Assembly: GCA_027533385.1 (NCBI GenBank)
Contig: JAPZUE010000007.1
Location: 186,001-250,000 of the forward strand
Direction: 5' to 3'
Source of the DNA: Rhizobium sp.
GTDB lineage: Bacteria > Pseudomonadota > Alphaproteobacteria > Rhizobiales > Rhizobiaceae
Length of the DNA stretch: 64,000 nucleotides
Each line of letters begins with the position of its first letter. The stretch's first letter is position 1. Below the pieces are notes generated by a model, which did no database searches, was not told the DNA's origin, and saw only the letters and a program-made list of their open reading frames with translations. This document shows, piece by piece, positions 9,634 through 17,398 of the stretch. The position numbers and the translations under genes were made by a program.

Positions 9634-9906
9634 TCAGCGCAGCCGCAGCACGACGGGGAAACGACCGCCCTGGGCCGAGACGTGCAGATGGATATTGGCT
9701 TCGGGCTGGGAATAGCGCCAGGCGCGAGCACCATGGCTGAGCAGAAGCCCGATCAGGTCCTTGGTCTTCGACCGCTTCTCCCGAAGCCCGAGATCCGCGA
9801 GCCGGTAGGCCGCCTCGTGGAGCGGATGGAGAACGCTGCTGGAAGCGAGCTGCCCGCCATTGTCCTGATCCTCGACGGGACCGTATCTGAAGTCTTTCGA
9901 TGCCAT
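9634..9906 (-). CDS. Small protein of unknown function
   Basis: A 90-residue frame that I do not recognise. It has no signal peptide or membrane segment; it is rich in Arg and Leu, with a middle DLGLREKRSKTKDLIGLLL helix-like region. GAGG lies eight bases before the ATG, a good ribosome-binding site. It sits tightly between the D,D-carboxypeptidase gene (49 bases upstream) and the gamma-carbonic anhydrase gene (16 bases downstream), all on the minus strand, which supports it being real and cotranscribed. Confidence 0.62.
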   Translation of the reverse strand: MASKDFRYGPVEDQDNGGQLASSSVLHPLHEAAYRLADLGLREKRSKTKDLIGLLLSHGARAWRYSQPEANIHLHVSAQGGRFPVVLRLR

Positions 9907-9954
9907 TCCACTATCCTCGTAAACAGTACAAATCGAGGGTTTTGGGCGACCGTT

Positions 9955-11421
9955 TTACTGGGCCGCAGCCCAGCAGCGGATTCCCTTTTTCTTCAGTGCA
10001 TTACAGGCATTCACCGCGTCCCTCTGCTCGTCGAATCCGCCAAAACGGGCACGGTAGACCTGGTTCGCACCCTCGCCGAAAGCGACGGTGAAGGGGGTGG
10101 CGGAACGCAATACCTTTCCGCCTTTTTCCTGCGCGTCGCGCAGGAGATCCATAGCCAGATCCTTGTCCGGCGAAGTCCCGATCTGAACCACCCATCCACC
10201 GGAGGGCGCCGTCGAGGCAGTCGTCATAGCATCGACATTGGGTGCGGCTGCCGATGCGGCTGCGACCGATTGCGTCGTGGCGGCAGGAGCGATCGAAGCA
10301 CCGCTGTCGGGCATATAGGCAGGTGCCGGCTGCGGTACGGGCACACCCGACGCCGCTGCTGCGGGAGCAACCGGGCGAAGGGTCTCGAGCGCGGCGGCTG
10401 CATTCGATGTCGGCTGGGCAGCATAGGCCTGGGCAACGCCGGTGTAGCGCGGATCGGGCAGCGGGCCCGTCTGGGGCAGGCTAGGCACATCGCCGCTCAC
10501 AGACGCCGTAGCCGCAGCAGAAGACGGCGCAACGGAGGTGTCGTTCTTGGCAATCAGGTTTCCATTGCCACGCGTGCTCGACGCGGCAGGCAGGTAGCGC
10601 TGAACGAGATTGGTCATCTGCGCATTGCGGCGCGCGCCAGAGGTTGCGCCCAGCACGACGGCAACGATGGAACGACCGCCCGCCTCGGCCGACGTGGCCA
10701 GGTTGTAACCTGCAGCGCGGGTAAAGCCCGTCTTGATCCCGTCGACGCCGCGAACCTGGCCGAGCAGCCGGTTGTGGTTGCCGATGGTCTGCTTGCCGAA
10801 GCGGAAGCTGCGCGTGGAGAAGTAATCGTAGTACTGCGGGAAATGCTGACGCAGGGCGATGCCAAGGCGAGCCTGATCGCGCGCCGTCGTCATCTGCGCG
10901 GTGTTGGGCAAGCCATGTGCATTGCGATACGTGGTTTTGGTCATGCCGAGGCTGCGAGCCTTGGCCGTCATCATCTGGGCAAAGCGCTTTTCAGAGCCGC
11001 CGAGATGTTCTGCAACAGCCGTCGCCACGTCATTGGCCGACCGGGTGACGAGCGCAAGGATAGCCTGTTCGACAGTAATGCTGCGACCGGTGCCTACGCC
11101 GAGCTTCGACGGCGGCTCCTTGGCTGCATTGGCAGAGAAAGGAATCTTGCTGCTCAACGAGATGCGGCCAGCCTCCAGCGCCTCGAAGACCATATAAAGG
11201 GTCATCATCTTGGTCAGCGAGGCCGGGTAGCGCAGGCTGTCGGCATTCTCGCTGTAGAGCACCTTGCCGGTTTTGGCGTCGATGACGATGCCGGCATATT
11301 TGGGATTTGCCTGGGCAGTGCCAACGGCAGCGACAAGTGTCACGAAGACCGCAAACGCCGCGAGGACAAGCCGACGCACAGCGGCTGCGAAGTTGGAGCT
11401 TCCGAAAACTTTATGCACCAC
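9955..11421 (-). CDS. D-alanyl-D-alanine carboxypeptidase with C-terminal SPOR domain
   Basis: Penicillin-binding protein of the S11 (PBP5/DacC) family, 488 residues. After an N-terminal signal segment (about 1-38, cut near AQA) come the SLTKM active-site motif (SxxK), SAND (SxN) and KTGFT (KTG). A Pro/Ala-rich linker (about 290-400) leads to a SPOR domain (about 405-488) that binds denuded peptidoglycan, often at the septum. It trims terminal D-Ala from stem peptides in the periplasm. Two consecutive GTG codons at 11421 and 11418 are the possible starts; no ATG precedes the signal segment. Confidence 0.93.
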   Translation of the reverse strand: MVHKVFGSSNFAAAVRRLVLAAFAVFVTLVAAVGTAQANPKYAGIVIDAKTGKVLYSENADSLRYPASLTKMMTLYMVFEALEAGRISLSSKIPFSANAAKEPPSKLGVGTGRSITVEQAILALVTRSANDVATAVAEHLGGSEKRFAQMMTAKARSLGMTKTTYRNAHGLPNTAQMTTARDQARLGIALRQHFPQYYDYFSTRSFRFGKQTIGNHNRLLGQVRGVDGIKTGFTRAAGYNLATSAEAGGRSIVAVVLGATSGARRNAQMTNLVQRYLPAASSTRGNGNLIAKNDTSVAPSSAAATASVSGDVPSLPQTGPLPDPRYTGVAQAYAAQPTSNAAAALETLRPVAPAAAASGVPVPQPAPAYMPDSGASIAPAATTQSVAAASAAAPNVDAMTTASTAPSGGWVVQIGTSPDKDLAMDLLRDAQEKGGKVLRSATPFTVAFGEGANQVYRARFGGFDEQRDAVNACNALKKKGIRCWAAAQ

Positions 11422-11514
11422 GATACTCTTTGAATTTCACCATTGACGACCGGACGCTCTCCCCCAATCGCGACCATCTCGCTGGACCCTACGAAATTAG
11501 CCTTACCAAGAGGT

Positions 11515-12303
11515 TTATGATGAATGCTCCGTTGACGCTTTGGGTTGTTTTTTAAGCGTCGGCGCGGCGGGGCTGGCGCGGCTCGAGACATAGTCGTGAA
11601 CGGCGGCGTCGATCGCCTGCCAATCATTGAGCAGCTGGCTCGAGAACCGGTAGAGAACGGTCAGATCTTCACCGACATGGATGTCGCGCTGGCAATCGCT
11701 GCTGCTGGCCTTGTCAGCTGCAGCAGGCAGCATGCAGCGGATGGCATAGCTGCTACCGTCGGGGAGCTTTGCTGTGAGCAGTCTTTCGCCGTCATAGCCT
11801 GTGCCATCCCGAAACGTATGCAGCGTCAGGCCAGCTGGCCCGGGCGCCTCATCCGGCTGGAGCAGGTGTTGATAGATGGGATCGACGCGACCGGACATGT
11901 CCCGGGACATGGTGCTTTGTGAAATCTGTAGGAAGATCAGTGACTGAGACAGCAAGAGGTCATCGAATCGACGTCTCTGGGCGACGGAGTAACCCGTCAT
12001 TTCCGGCCAGAGCAGATAAAGATCGACCCGCTCTGCGACGCCGCTCTGGCGCTGTTGTTCGAAGCGGATGGTGTTTTCGGGCAGTTTGAGTCTGTCCCGC
12101 CCTATGGTGATTTCGACGATATCCGTGCTTTCGCTGTGTCCCGCGAGAGAAAGGCGCTCGCCATAGGACTGGCCATACCAGCTGATGGCGACTGAGGCGG
12201 CGGCCAGCATCAGAATCGAAAAGGTGGCGATCATCAGGAAGCGGGTCGAGATCAGCGGCAGCCGCTCGTCTTCCGCATCCAGCCTGTTTGCATCGCCTCG
12301 CAT
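11515..12303 (-). CDS. Single-pass membrane protein of unknown function
   Basis: A 262-residue product with a short charged cytoplasmic N-terminus, one hydrophobic segment at about residues 21-43, and a predicted periplasmic domain with two cysteines that could pair. I recognise no domain. The promoter region holds a CtrA-type box 70 bases upstream of the start, which suggests cell-cycle-linked expression. It is a separate unit from its neighbours, and the preceding gene is followed by a strong terminator. Confidence 0.75.
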   Translation of the reverse strand: MRGDANRLDAEDERLPLISTRFLMIATFSILMLAAASVAISWYGQSYGERLSLAGHSESTDIVEITIGRDRLKLPENTIRFEQQRQSGVAERVDLYLLWPEMTGYSVAQRRRFDDLLLSQSLIFLQISQSTMSRDMSGRVDPIYQHLLQPDEAPGPAGLTLHTFRDGTGYDGERLLTAKLPDGSSYAIRCMLPAAADKASSSDCQRDIHVGEDLTVLYRFSSQLLNDWQAIDAAVHDYVSSRASPAAPTLKKQPKASTEHSS

Positions 12304-12372
12304 GTCGCCCTGGCCCCCTCGGTCCGCTCCCTTTGCGGGGGAGGTGATGCGATAAGACTTCTGCGAACGTGG

Positions 12373-12387
12373 TTAATTTGCGGTTAA
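12373..12387 (-). promoter_or_regulatory. CtrA-type box upstream of the membrane protein gene
   Basis: On the minus strand the sequence is TTAA-CCGCAAA-TTAA followed by CC, an exact TTAA-N7-TTAA match to the site of the alphaproteobacterial cell-cycle regulator CtrA. It lies 70 bases before the start at 12303 and is oriented with it. TTAA pairs are rare in this GC-rich sequence, but binding is untested. Confidence 0.6.
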
Positions 12388-12410
12388 GTTCTTGCCCCCT
12401 GGTGCCTTTA

Positions 12411-12450
12411 GACAAAAAGAGAGCCGGTCCCGGTTGGACGGGACCGGCTC
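12411..12450 (-). terminator. Intrinsic terminator of the LapG-like protease gene
   Basis: A perfect 12-base-pair stem (GAGCCGGTCCCG with its complement, 6-base loop, 12421-12450) is followed on the minus strand by TCTTTTTGTC. It lies 66 bases beyond the stop of the protease gene at 12516. Confidence 0.88.
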
Positions 12451-12515
12451 ATTGGCTCCGGTCGGGGGACGGGTAGGCGGGGACAGACCGGGCCAGAAGC
12501 GGAGGGCGGCGTGTT

Positions 12516-13124
12516 TTACTGGGACACGCTGCCGACGATGCCTGCGCGACCATCCTGAAGCTTCACCCATCGACCGGGATTGCTCGAGGACTGGCGCTTC
12601 AGATAGGTGTATTCCGTCTCGGACCACAGCAGCACCTTGTTGCGCATGTTGTCGAGAATGAAGTCGCCGTGATCAGTGCGGACTGTCAGCACGGCATGAC
12701 CTTCGCCGTTCGGCTGGAGCACGACGGTCATCAGGAGATCGGCGGGATCGACGCCGCGATCGACCAGCAACTTGCGCTTCAGCAGCGCGAAGTCTTCACA
12801 GTCGCCGACGCTGCGGGGATAGGTCCAGCGCTCCTCGACACCATAGATCTCCATATCGGTGAGCGGCGTGATCGAGCTGTTGACCGTGTAGTTGACCTCA
12901 AGAATCGCCTTCCACAGATCCTCGGTCAGGGCCATCGGCCCGCTGTCGGTCTGACTGCCGGCGCATTCGCCCGAATAGGTCTGACAGAATTCATAGTGTC
13001 CGATCGGCGGATTGGCCTTGCCGACGATCTGCATGTTGGCCGGCATAGCCGAGACTTGAAAGGCCATTGCCCCTGAGAGGACGGTGGCCAGAGTTCCAAT
13101 ACCCAGATTTTTCTTTGTTGTCAT
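12516..13124 (-). CDS. LapG-like transglutaminase-type cysteine peptidase (C93)
   Basis: Secreted bacterial transglutaminase-like cysteine proteinase, 202 residues, with a signal peptide (about 1-27). The triad is visible as Cys109 in SVGDCEDFALLKR, His143 in EGHAVLTV and Asp158 in FILDNM. The characterised member LapG cleaves giant surface adhesins when cyclic-di-GMP is low. No lapD receptor or adhesin gene is seen nearby, so the target is unknown, but a double-PilZ protein is encoded next upstream. A hairpin covers the ribosome-binding site. Confidence 0.87.
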   Translation of the reverse strand: MTTKKNLGIGTLATVLSGAMAFQVSAMPANMQIVGKANPPIGHYEFCQTYSGECAGSQTDSGPMALTEDLWKAILEVNYTVNSSITPLTDMEIYGVEERWTYPRSVGDCEDFALLKRKLLVDRGVDPADLLMTVVLQPNGEGHAVLTVRTDHGDFILDNMRNKVLLWSETEYTYLKRQSSSNPGRWVKLQDGRAGIVGSVSQ

Positions 13125-13128
13125 TGGT

Positions 13129-13149
13129 TGTCTCCTGGTAGTGGAGACA
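13129..13149 (-). promoter_or_regulatory. Hairpin occluding the ribosome-binding site of the protease gene
   Basis: On the minus strand TGTCTCC, a 7-base loop and GGAGACA form a seven-pair stem. Its 3-prime arm contains the GGAG Shine-Dalgarno sequence, and the ATG follows after four bases. Folding would hide the ribosome-binding site, suggesting translational control by temperature, a small RNA or a protein. Confidence 0.55.
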
Positions 13150-13545
13150 GCAATGACACAGATAATTTGATGGGCCGCGAAGAATAGCAGTAGTATTAGA
13201 TGAGAAATAAATGAAAATGATATTCTATATTTAGGTGTATTTGTTTTTTATTTGAATGTGTTTTGAGCAAAGTTTTCCATGCTTTTGTATGGCATTTTAC
13301 AGATCGCGTTGTTCGAAAGCGCGAAAAATCCGAAGAAGGGCAATTAAATCATATGGTTGAGGCGATGTTTGGCGCTTGTGCGCGCCGTAGCCGAAGCTGC
13401 CCGTTTGGCCAGGTGACAGCTGGTAATGGAGGTTTGCCTGACGTATCTGATGGCGCCGATGCACGTGTTGCGCTCTGGTTCTGTCAGTCGGCGCCAAAAA
13501 TTTTTTTGAAATAGCTGTGCCGCTCTGGGACGATTTCAGCCGCGC
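13150..13545. other. Gene-free AT-rich spacer
   Basis: About 400 bases between the LapG-like protease and PilZ genes without a convincing gene. The part near 13180-13265 is markedly AT-rich and probably holds the protease promoter. A plus-strand open frame at 13263-13514 starts with TTG, lacks a ribosome-binding site and resembles nothing; I do not call it. Confidence 0.6.
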
Positions 13546-13583
13546 CGAAAACAAAAGGCGCCTTGCGGGGGCCGCAGGCGCCT
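13546..13583 (-). terminator. Intrinsic terminator of the PilZ gene
   Basis: AGGCGCC...GGCGCCT with an additional inner GCGG/CCGC stem (13556-13583, one bulged base) is followed on the minus strand by TTTTGTTTTC. It lies 24 bases after the stop of the PilZ-domain gene. Confidence 0.82.
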
Positions 13584-13606
13584 CTTTGACTGGCTTGCAG
13601 GGATAC

Positions 13607-14218
13607 TCAGAGGAATTCGGTGAGTGCTTCCTTTGACTGCAGCGACAGGAATTCGATCGCCACGCCTTCCATGAAATGGCGCACCACGCGTCCACGCATG
13701 TTGCCGAGCCGCACCGCCGAACCGATCGGCGGGCGGATGTCGATGTCGACGGTAGCACCCGACAGCGACAGGTCCATGAGGCGGCAGGGATAGGTCTTGC
13801 CGTCTTCGAGCGTCAGCTCGGTACGCGTCTGACGCGGTGTCAGACGATCGTGACGGCGATCTTCCGGAAGGCCAAGCTCGTGCTTGTTCGCAATCCAAGT
13901 CAGCTGTGCCGCAAGCTTTTCACGCTTGCGGATGGTGGCGTTGATCGAGATGATGAAGCCGTCTTCCGTGAGCTTGACGACGGTGCCCTCGATGCGACCG
14001 AGGTGATCGATATAGGCGACCACGCGTTCGCCGGGCCGAGGCATGCCGGCGCAGGCGAAGCGAACATCGCCGGGGGACATGTCGATCACCTTGCAGACAT
14101 ACTCTTCGTAGGTGGCAAGCATCAGGCGACCTTGCAGGCTGACGGCGACGCGCTGGAAAGCGCGCTGCTGTCCCGGCGAGGCGATTACATTTGTCTGGCT
14201 TGCCTGCGTCGAGTACAT
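13607..14218 (-). CDS. Double PilZ-domain protein
   Basis: A 203-residue soluble protein with two PilZ-like domains. The first (about 18-100) has QQRAFQRV and DMSPGD. The second (about 115-203) has RHDRLTPRQTR followed by DLSLSGA, close to the RxxxR and D/NxSxxG cyclic-di-GMP-binding motifs. The first domain has a less complete second motif and may be structural. The start at 14218 (MYSTQASQ) fits the conserved region; an ATG at 14251 is the alternative. Likely a c-di-GMP effector, pathway unknown. Confidence 0.85.
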   Translation of the reverse strand: MYSTQASQTNVIASPGQQRAFQRVAVSLQGRLMLATYEEYVCKVIDMSPGDVRFACAGMPRPGERVVAYIDHLGRIEGTVVKLTEDGFIISINATIRKREKLAAQLTWIANKHELGLPEDRRHDRLTPRQTRTELTLEDGKTYPCRLMDLSLSGATVDIDIRPPIGSAVRLGNMRGRVVRHFMEGVAIEFLSLQSKEALTEFL

Positions 14219-14387
14219 CACGGGAAATCTGTCTGTTTCTCTATAGCTCAAGATTAGGCTCTAAGCCGTTAATATAGTGTTTGCTTTTGCCGGCGCTTTT
14301 TCCAGGCGGAACCATATTCTGCCACCAGTTAAGGTTAAGAAAGGCTTTCGATTGCGGGCTTTGCGCTGAAATGGCATTAAACCTCAT

Positions 14388-14485
14388 CAGACGCGAAGGG
14401 CAGCCTTCGGCACTACCTCCAGTCGACGCAACGATCCGCCAAGCGTCGGCAAAGGCCACTCGGTCATCCGGGCGGCCTTTTTTTT
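14388..14485 (+). ncRNA. Candidate trans-acting small RNA
   Basis: Three consecutive stem-loops end in a strong terminator. They are CGAAGG-GCAG-CCTTCG (14394-14409), CGACGC/GCGTCG with a 13-base loop (14424-14448), and AAAGGCC/GGCCTTT with an inner CTCGG/CCGGG stem (14451-14480) and eight T. Between the first two lies unpaired CTACCTCCAGT, which contains an anti-Shine-Dalgarno CCTCC. A possible promoter is TTGCGG (14352-14357), a 17-base spacer and CATTAA (14375-14380). No plus-strand gene precedes the terminator. It could instead be a leader of the rhomboid gene. Confidence 0.55.
14451..14485 (+). terminator. Intrinsic terminator ending the candidate sRNA
   Basis: A stem of AAAGGCC/GGCCTTT continued by CTCGG/CCGGG after one mismatch, loop TCAT, is followed by eight consecutive T (14478-14485). 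Orientation is plus, away from the PilZ gene and 49 bases before the rhomboid start. Confidence 0.85.
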
Positions 14486-14534
14486 ATTCTGCAGCTGCAT
14501 TACCTGATGACTGTCGCGGCAAAAGGATAGTCAG

Positions 14535-15311
14535 ATGCAGGATGATGCGGGATCTCGTGGAGATGAAGATGCGACATACGAGGCAGGTCAGCCACGATAC
14601 CTGAATCAACCGCCCGCCAATCCGCCAATCTTCAATCTGCCATCGGGCATATTGGTCGCAATCGCCCTGATCTGCGGGATCTATGCGCTGCAGGAATTTG
14701 TACTGTCTGCAGCAATCAATCAGTGGATCGCCGTCGAATTCGCGTTTTCACCGATTCGTTATCTCTATCCGCTGGCTGAACAATCACTGGCCTGGCTGTG
14801 GACGCCGGTCAGCTATTCATTGCTGCATGGCAGCTTCGAACATCTCGCCTTCAACTCTCTCTGGCTGGCCGCCTTCGGAACGCCGGTCTGTCGCCGCATT
14901 GGCGAAATCCGTTTCGTCTTGTTCTGGATCGTCTCATCGGTCGCAGCCGCAGCGCTTCATGCCGTGGTGAACTGGGGCGAGCCCTCCCTCATGGTGGGTG
15001 CCTCCGGCGTGATCTCGGCCTTGATGGGCGCTGCCTGCCGATTCGCTTTTGGCGATCGGCAGCGTAGCCTGGCACGGTTGAGCGGCCGGGAGCCGCCTTT
15101 GCTTTCGGTAGGGCAGGCGCTTGCCGACCACACCGTTCGCGTCTTCATCATCATCTGGTTTCTTGGCAACGTCGCAATCGCGCTCGGCCTGCCGATGCTC
15201 GGTGCCGATTCGGCTGCCATCGCCTGGGATGCGCATATCGGCGGTTTCCTTCTCGGATTCTTCTGCTTTGCCCTCTTCGATCCCCATAAAAAGGGCCACA
15301 CGCTCGCGTGA
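14535..15311 (+). CDS. Rhomboid family intramembrane serine protease
   Basis: A 258-residue polytopic membrane protein with about six hydrophobic segments after a 35-residue polar N-terminus. Rhomboid hallmarks are HLAFN (HxxxN, oxyanion region), GASG with the nucleophile Ser, and WDAHIGGF with the catalytic His. Rhomboids cut single-pass membrane proteins within the bilayer; the substrate here is unknown. AAGGA eight bases upstream of ATG supports the start. It stands alone behind the candidate sRNA terminator. Confidence 0.88.
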   Translation: MQDDAGSRGDEDATYEAGQPRYLNQPPANPPIFNLPSGILVAIALICGIYALQEFVLSAAINQWIAVEFAFSPIRYLYPLAEQSLAWLWTPVSYSLLHGSFEHLAFNSLWLAAFGTPVCRRIGEIRFVLFWIVSSVAAAALHAVVNWGEPSLMVGASGVISALMGAACRFAFGDRQRSLARLSGREPPLLSVGQALADHTVRVFIIIWFLGNVAIALGLPMLGADSAAIAWDAHIGGFLLGFFCFALFDPHKKGHTLA

Positions 15312-15412
15312 TGTCGCGCATGTTGCATTCTTGCTAAATTGAGGGCACCCTTTTCCTGGCGGTCCGAGGAGGTCTGGGCTGCCATCCGGGTGTTCTATGC
15401 GAGGAGGAACGC

Positions 15413-15847
15413 ATGCCTGCATCTGCCAGAAGCATACTTGAGCAAAAGGGTCGCAACGTTATCACGATCAGCCCGACGGTGACCCTGGGCGAAGCCGCCC
15501 ATGTCCTGGAAGAACACAAGATTGGTGCCGTGGTCGTGGTCGGCATGGAAAGCCGCATCGTCGGCATATTCACCGAACGCGACGTCGTCCGCGCGATCGG
15601 CACTGCCGGCAAGGATGCATTCGATCAGCCCGTCTCTGCCTTCATGACGACGAATGTCTATCGCTGCCGCGAAGATACCAGCGTCAATGAACTGATGGAG
15701 ATGATGTCGAGCCGCCGCTTCCGTCACGTGCCCGTCGAGGACAACGGCAAGCTGTCCGGTATCATTTCGATCGGTGACGTCGTTAAGTCTCGTATCCGCG
15801 AGATCGAGCAGGAAGCCGAGCATATCAAGGCTTACATCGCCGGCTGA
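15413..15847 (+). CDS. CBS-domain pair protein
   Basis: A 144-residue soluble protein consisting of two CBS domains (about 10-65 and 78-130), with GIFTERDVVRAI and GIISIGDVVKSRI closing each repeat. Such pairs bind adenosine nucleotides and often regulate other enzymes; the partner is not evident. GAGGAGG precedes the ATG at ideal distance. It ends in a C-terminal acidic helix. A palindromic hairpin separates it from the convergent patatin gene. Confidence 0.88.
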   Translation: MPASARSILEQKGRNVITISPTVTLGEAAHVLEEHKIGAVVVVGMESRIVGIFTERDVVRAIGTAGKDAFDQPVSAFMTTNVYRCREDTSVNELMEMMSSRRFRHVPVEDNGKLSGIISIGDVVKSRIREIEQEAEHIKAYIAG

Positions 15848-15870
15848 TCCGGCCATTCCACATCACAAGA

Positions 15871-15896
15871 CTGAAGGCGGTCCAGGCCGCCTTCAG
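15871..15896. terminator. Shared hairpin between CBS and patatin genes
   Basis: CTGAAGGCGG, a 6-base loop and CCGCCTTCAG form a perfect ten-pair stem between two convergent stop codons. There is no T run on either side, so it is a probable bidirectional terminator or mRNA-end structure. Confidence 0.6.
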
Positions 15897-15907
15897 CGCG
15901 AAACCGC

Positions 15908-16849
15908 TTACTGCATGCGACGGATTTCCGTCACGCGTGCCTTGGTTTCCTCATAGCCGCGCTCGATGGCTTCTCCGGCACGGTGGAACTCCGAAAGCCC
16001 GATATCACTCAGGCGTGGATGCAGCGCGAGATCCGGTGGATCGCCGGCCAGGCGCGCGCGCGAAATGCGGTCCTGGATGATGTTGAAGGCCTGAACCATC
16101 ACGCCGGTCAGTCCGACCTTATTCGGTGCCCTCGCGGTTTCTGCATTCGCCTGTTCGGGCATCGACGCCTTGTGTTTCACCACAGCCGAGCGACCGAACA
16201 CGTCGTAATGCAGATTGACGGCCATCACGAGCGGCTGCTCATAGGCGCGACACACCGAAACCGGCACCGGATTGACCAGTGCGCCGTCGATCAGGGTCCG
16301 GTTGTTGCAATGGATCGGCTCGAAGATGCCGGGAAGCGCATAGGACGCGCGCAATGCCGTAATCAGGCTGCCGCCGTCGATCCAGACCTCGTGACCGCTG
16401 TTGAGTTCGGAGGCCACCGCCACGAAGGGTTTTGGCAGGTCTTCGACCGTCAGTCCTTCCAGATGCTCCTGCATGCGCTTCGTCAGCCGCATGCCGCCGA
16501 GAAGGCCGCCGCCACCGATGGTCAGGTCAAGCAGCGAAGCGATGCGGCGCATCGTCAGCGACCGCGCAAAGGCTTCGAGTTCGTCCAGCTTCCCAGCCAG
16601 ATAACACCCGCCGACCAGCGCCCCGATCGAGGTCCCTGCAATCATGCCGACCTCGATGCCCTCTTCATCCAGCGCGCGCAGCACGCCGATATGCGCCCAG
16701 CCTCGGGCAGCACCTCCGCCAAGGGCAAGCGCCACTTTCGCTTTTGCGCGTTTTTCACGAACAACAGGTCCGGGCGGCGCCGCCGCGCCATCCTTGGCTG
16801 GTTGTGCCACTGTGGCACCGCCATTTGAAATCATACTCCAGTTCAGCAT
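15908..16849 (-). CDS. Patatin-like phospholipase (RssA/NTE type)
   Basis: A 313-residue patatin-family serine lipase from the chosen start. It has the oxyanion GGGAARGWAH, nucleophile motif GTSIG and the dyad Asp in DGALVNP. It probably hydrolyses membrane phospholipid or lysophospholipid ester bonds on the cytoplasmic side. An N-terminal extension (about 1-35) rich in Ala and Pro precedes the catalytic domain. Start candidates are ATG at 16885, 16849 and 16834; 16849 has GGGG at a fair distance. It is monocistronic. Confidence 0.87.
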   Translation of the reverse strand: MLNWSMISNGGATVAQPAKDGAAAPPGPVVREKRAKAKVALALGGGAARGWAHIGVLRALDEEGIEVGMIAGTSIGALVGGCYLAGKLDELEAFARSLTMRRIASLLDLTIGGGGLLGGMRLTKRMQEHLEGLTVEDLPKPFVAVASELNSGHEVWIDGGSLITALRASYALPGIFEPIHCNNRTLIDGALVNPVPVSVCRAYEQPLVMAVNLHYDVFGRSAVVKHKASMPEQANAETARAPNKVGLTGVMVQAFNIIQDRISRARLAGDPPDLALHPRLSDIGLSEFHRAGEAIERGYEETKARVTEIRRMQ

Positions 16850-16929
16850 CTCCGTACCCCACAAGCTGAACACTCCGGGTGTCATTACGACACTGTCTGC
16901 TTACGATTTCGTTATGCCGAGGGCATGCC

Positions 16930-17382
16930 TCAATGACCGTAGACGTGATCCGGGTCGAAATGGCGGTGATCGTCGGCAATCGTGAGCGATGCTTTGCCGT
17001 CCACCGCCTGAGCCGTCCGATAGAAGCAGGAGCGACGGCCCGTGTGACAAGTGGCATCGTGCCCGGCGACTTCCACCTTCAGCCAGATTGCATCCTGGTC
17101 GCAATCGACCCGCATTTCCCTGACTGTCTGGAGATTGCCGGAGCTTTCGCCCTTCTTCCAGATCTTCGCCCGCGAGCGGCTGTAATAGTGGCCGATGCCA
17201 GTCTGGAGCGTCAGCGCGATGGCCTCGGCATTCATATGCGCTACCATCAAGAGCTCGCCGTCGCGCGCATCGGTGACCACAGCGGTCACCAGACCGTGAT
17301 CGTCGAACTTCGGCGTGAAGGCGAGACCTTCCTCAAGAATTTTCTTGTCGCTCGAGGGCGCATCGAAATCAAAACCAGACAT
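16930..17382 (-). CDS. hisI: Phosphoribosyl-AMP cyclohydrolase HisI
   Basis: Third step of histidine synthesis: opens the adenine ring of phosphoribosyl-AMP. The 150-residue product shows VAHMNAEA, the [19 protein letters not shown] region and the metal-binding segment DCDQDA with later [10 protein letters not shown] cysteines. It lacks the HisE pyrophosphohydrolase domain, as usual in alphaproteobacteria. Start ATG at 17382 begins the conserved sequence. It lies 16 bases after folE on the same strand, away from other his genes. Confidence 0.94.
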   Translation of the reverse strand: MSGFDFDAPSSDKKILEEGLAFTPKFDDHGLVTAVVTDARDGELLMVAHMNAEAIALTLQTGIGHYYSRSRAKIWKKGESSGNLQTVREMRVDCDQDAIWLKVEVAGHDATCHTGRRSCFYRTAQAVDGKASLTIADDHRHFDPDHVYGH

Positions 17383-17398
17383 GGCAAAACTCGCGAGC

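Noticed and set aside
9682..11433. 583-codon plus-strand frame opposite the carboxypeptidase gene
   Set aside because: The minus-strand gene has all three penicillin-binding motifs; this frame is its shadow.
13263..13514. Possible 83-residue protein in the spacer
   Set aside because: TTG start, no ribosome-binding site, no resemblance to a family, and it covers the AT-to-GC transition of an intergenic region.
14281..14604. Open frame through the candidate sRNA
   Set aside because: It crosses a strong terminator with eight T and has no ribosome-binding site; the hairpin structure explains the sequence better.
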